From the NCBI RefSeq assembly GCF_017874375.1, contig NZ_JAGGLK010000003.1:248001-312000 (forward strand): DNA of 64,000 nucleotides. The letters run 5' to 3'. Of this stretch, positions 63,957 through 64,000 are shown piece by piece. The notes beneath the pieces were generated by a model. It was not told where the DNA came from, made no database searches, and was given only the letters and a program-made list of their open reading frames with translations. The position numbers and the translations under genes are program-made. How positions within the stretch are numbered: position 1 is the first letter of the stretch; each line of letters begins with the position of its first letter. The stretch is from Methanohalophilus levihalophilus. Its GTDB lineage: Archaea > Halobacteriota > Methanosarcinia > Methanosarcinales > Methanosarcinaceae.

Positions 63957-64000
63957 ATGAAAATCCCTGAATTAGACATTCAGGACTCTTCAGAATCTGG
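63957..64000 (+). CDS. Start of a further gene (partial)
   Basis: ATG 63957 opens a frame (MKIPELDIQDSSES) that runs off the window. The product cannot be named. Confidence 0.4.
   Translation, partial: MKIPELDIQDSSES

Overview
The window is archaeal and most probably comes from a methylotrophic, cytochrome-containing member of the Methanosarcinaceae (the Methanohalophilus / Methanococcoides / Methanolobus type). The signs are a methanophenazine-linked Rnf complex led by a multiheme cytochrome c, SepCysS, CofD (F420 synthesis), an archaeal histone, and archaeal RNA polymerase, primase, GINS, RFC, exosome and aIF2 subunits. I cannot name the species from the sequence.

Layout. 1-4.0 kb holds a cytochrome remnant, a geranylgeranyl-reductase-type flavoprotein with one in-frame TAG, a SHOCT protein and a sensor kinase. 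4.0-9.2 kb is an AT-rich mobile region: a zinc-ribbon DNA-binding protein, a serine recombinase beside a palindrome cluster, broken winged-helix genes, and a tyrosine integrase with two in-frame TAGs. 9.2-30.6 kb is mostly core genome: a methyltransferase/ATP-grasp fusion, SepCysS, RpoL, Csl4, an rRNA adenine methyltransferase, Dph2, Hpt, PheS, TrpS, aIF2-beta, L10e, MoaB, fluoride channels, tRNA-Pro, UbiX and CofD. 30.6-38.6 kb carries two divergent MacB-type export loci with secreted partners and a chagasin-like lipoprotein. 39.4-41.1 kb is an AT-rich two-gene island (dGTPase plus nucleoside deoxyribosyltransferase). 42-47.5 kb is a compact information-processing run (PriS, GINS, L44e, S27e, aIF2-alpha, Nop10, PAC2, EndoQ) behind a tRNA-Ser with a D-arm insertion. 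47.6-51.5 kb has RqcH, Pelota and a diadenylate cyclase. 51.6-62.1 kb holds ThpR, ApbE, an MFS exporter and the mmcA-rnfCDGEAB operon. RFC small subunit, a membrane exporter and a histone close the window.

The main observation concerns the genetic code. By hand tally, 72 plausible genes end in TAA (37) or TGA (35) and none in TAG. The only three stop codons that interrupt otherwise intact genes are all TAG: one in the flavoprotein and two in the integrase. This fits TAG being read as pyrrolysine as a general sense codon, not only in methylamine methyltransferases. No pyl genes lie in the window, so this remains an inference.

Other points of interest are two genes whose best ribosome-binding sites precede ATT or ATA instead of a normal start codon (csl4, rfcS), an orphan promoter followed by a long hairpin at 30.6 kb, and the structured leader of the rnf operon.
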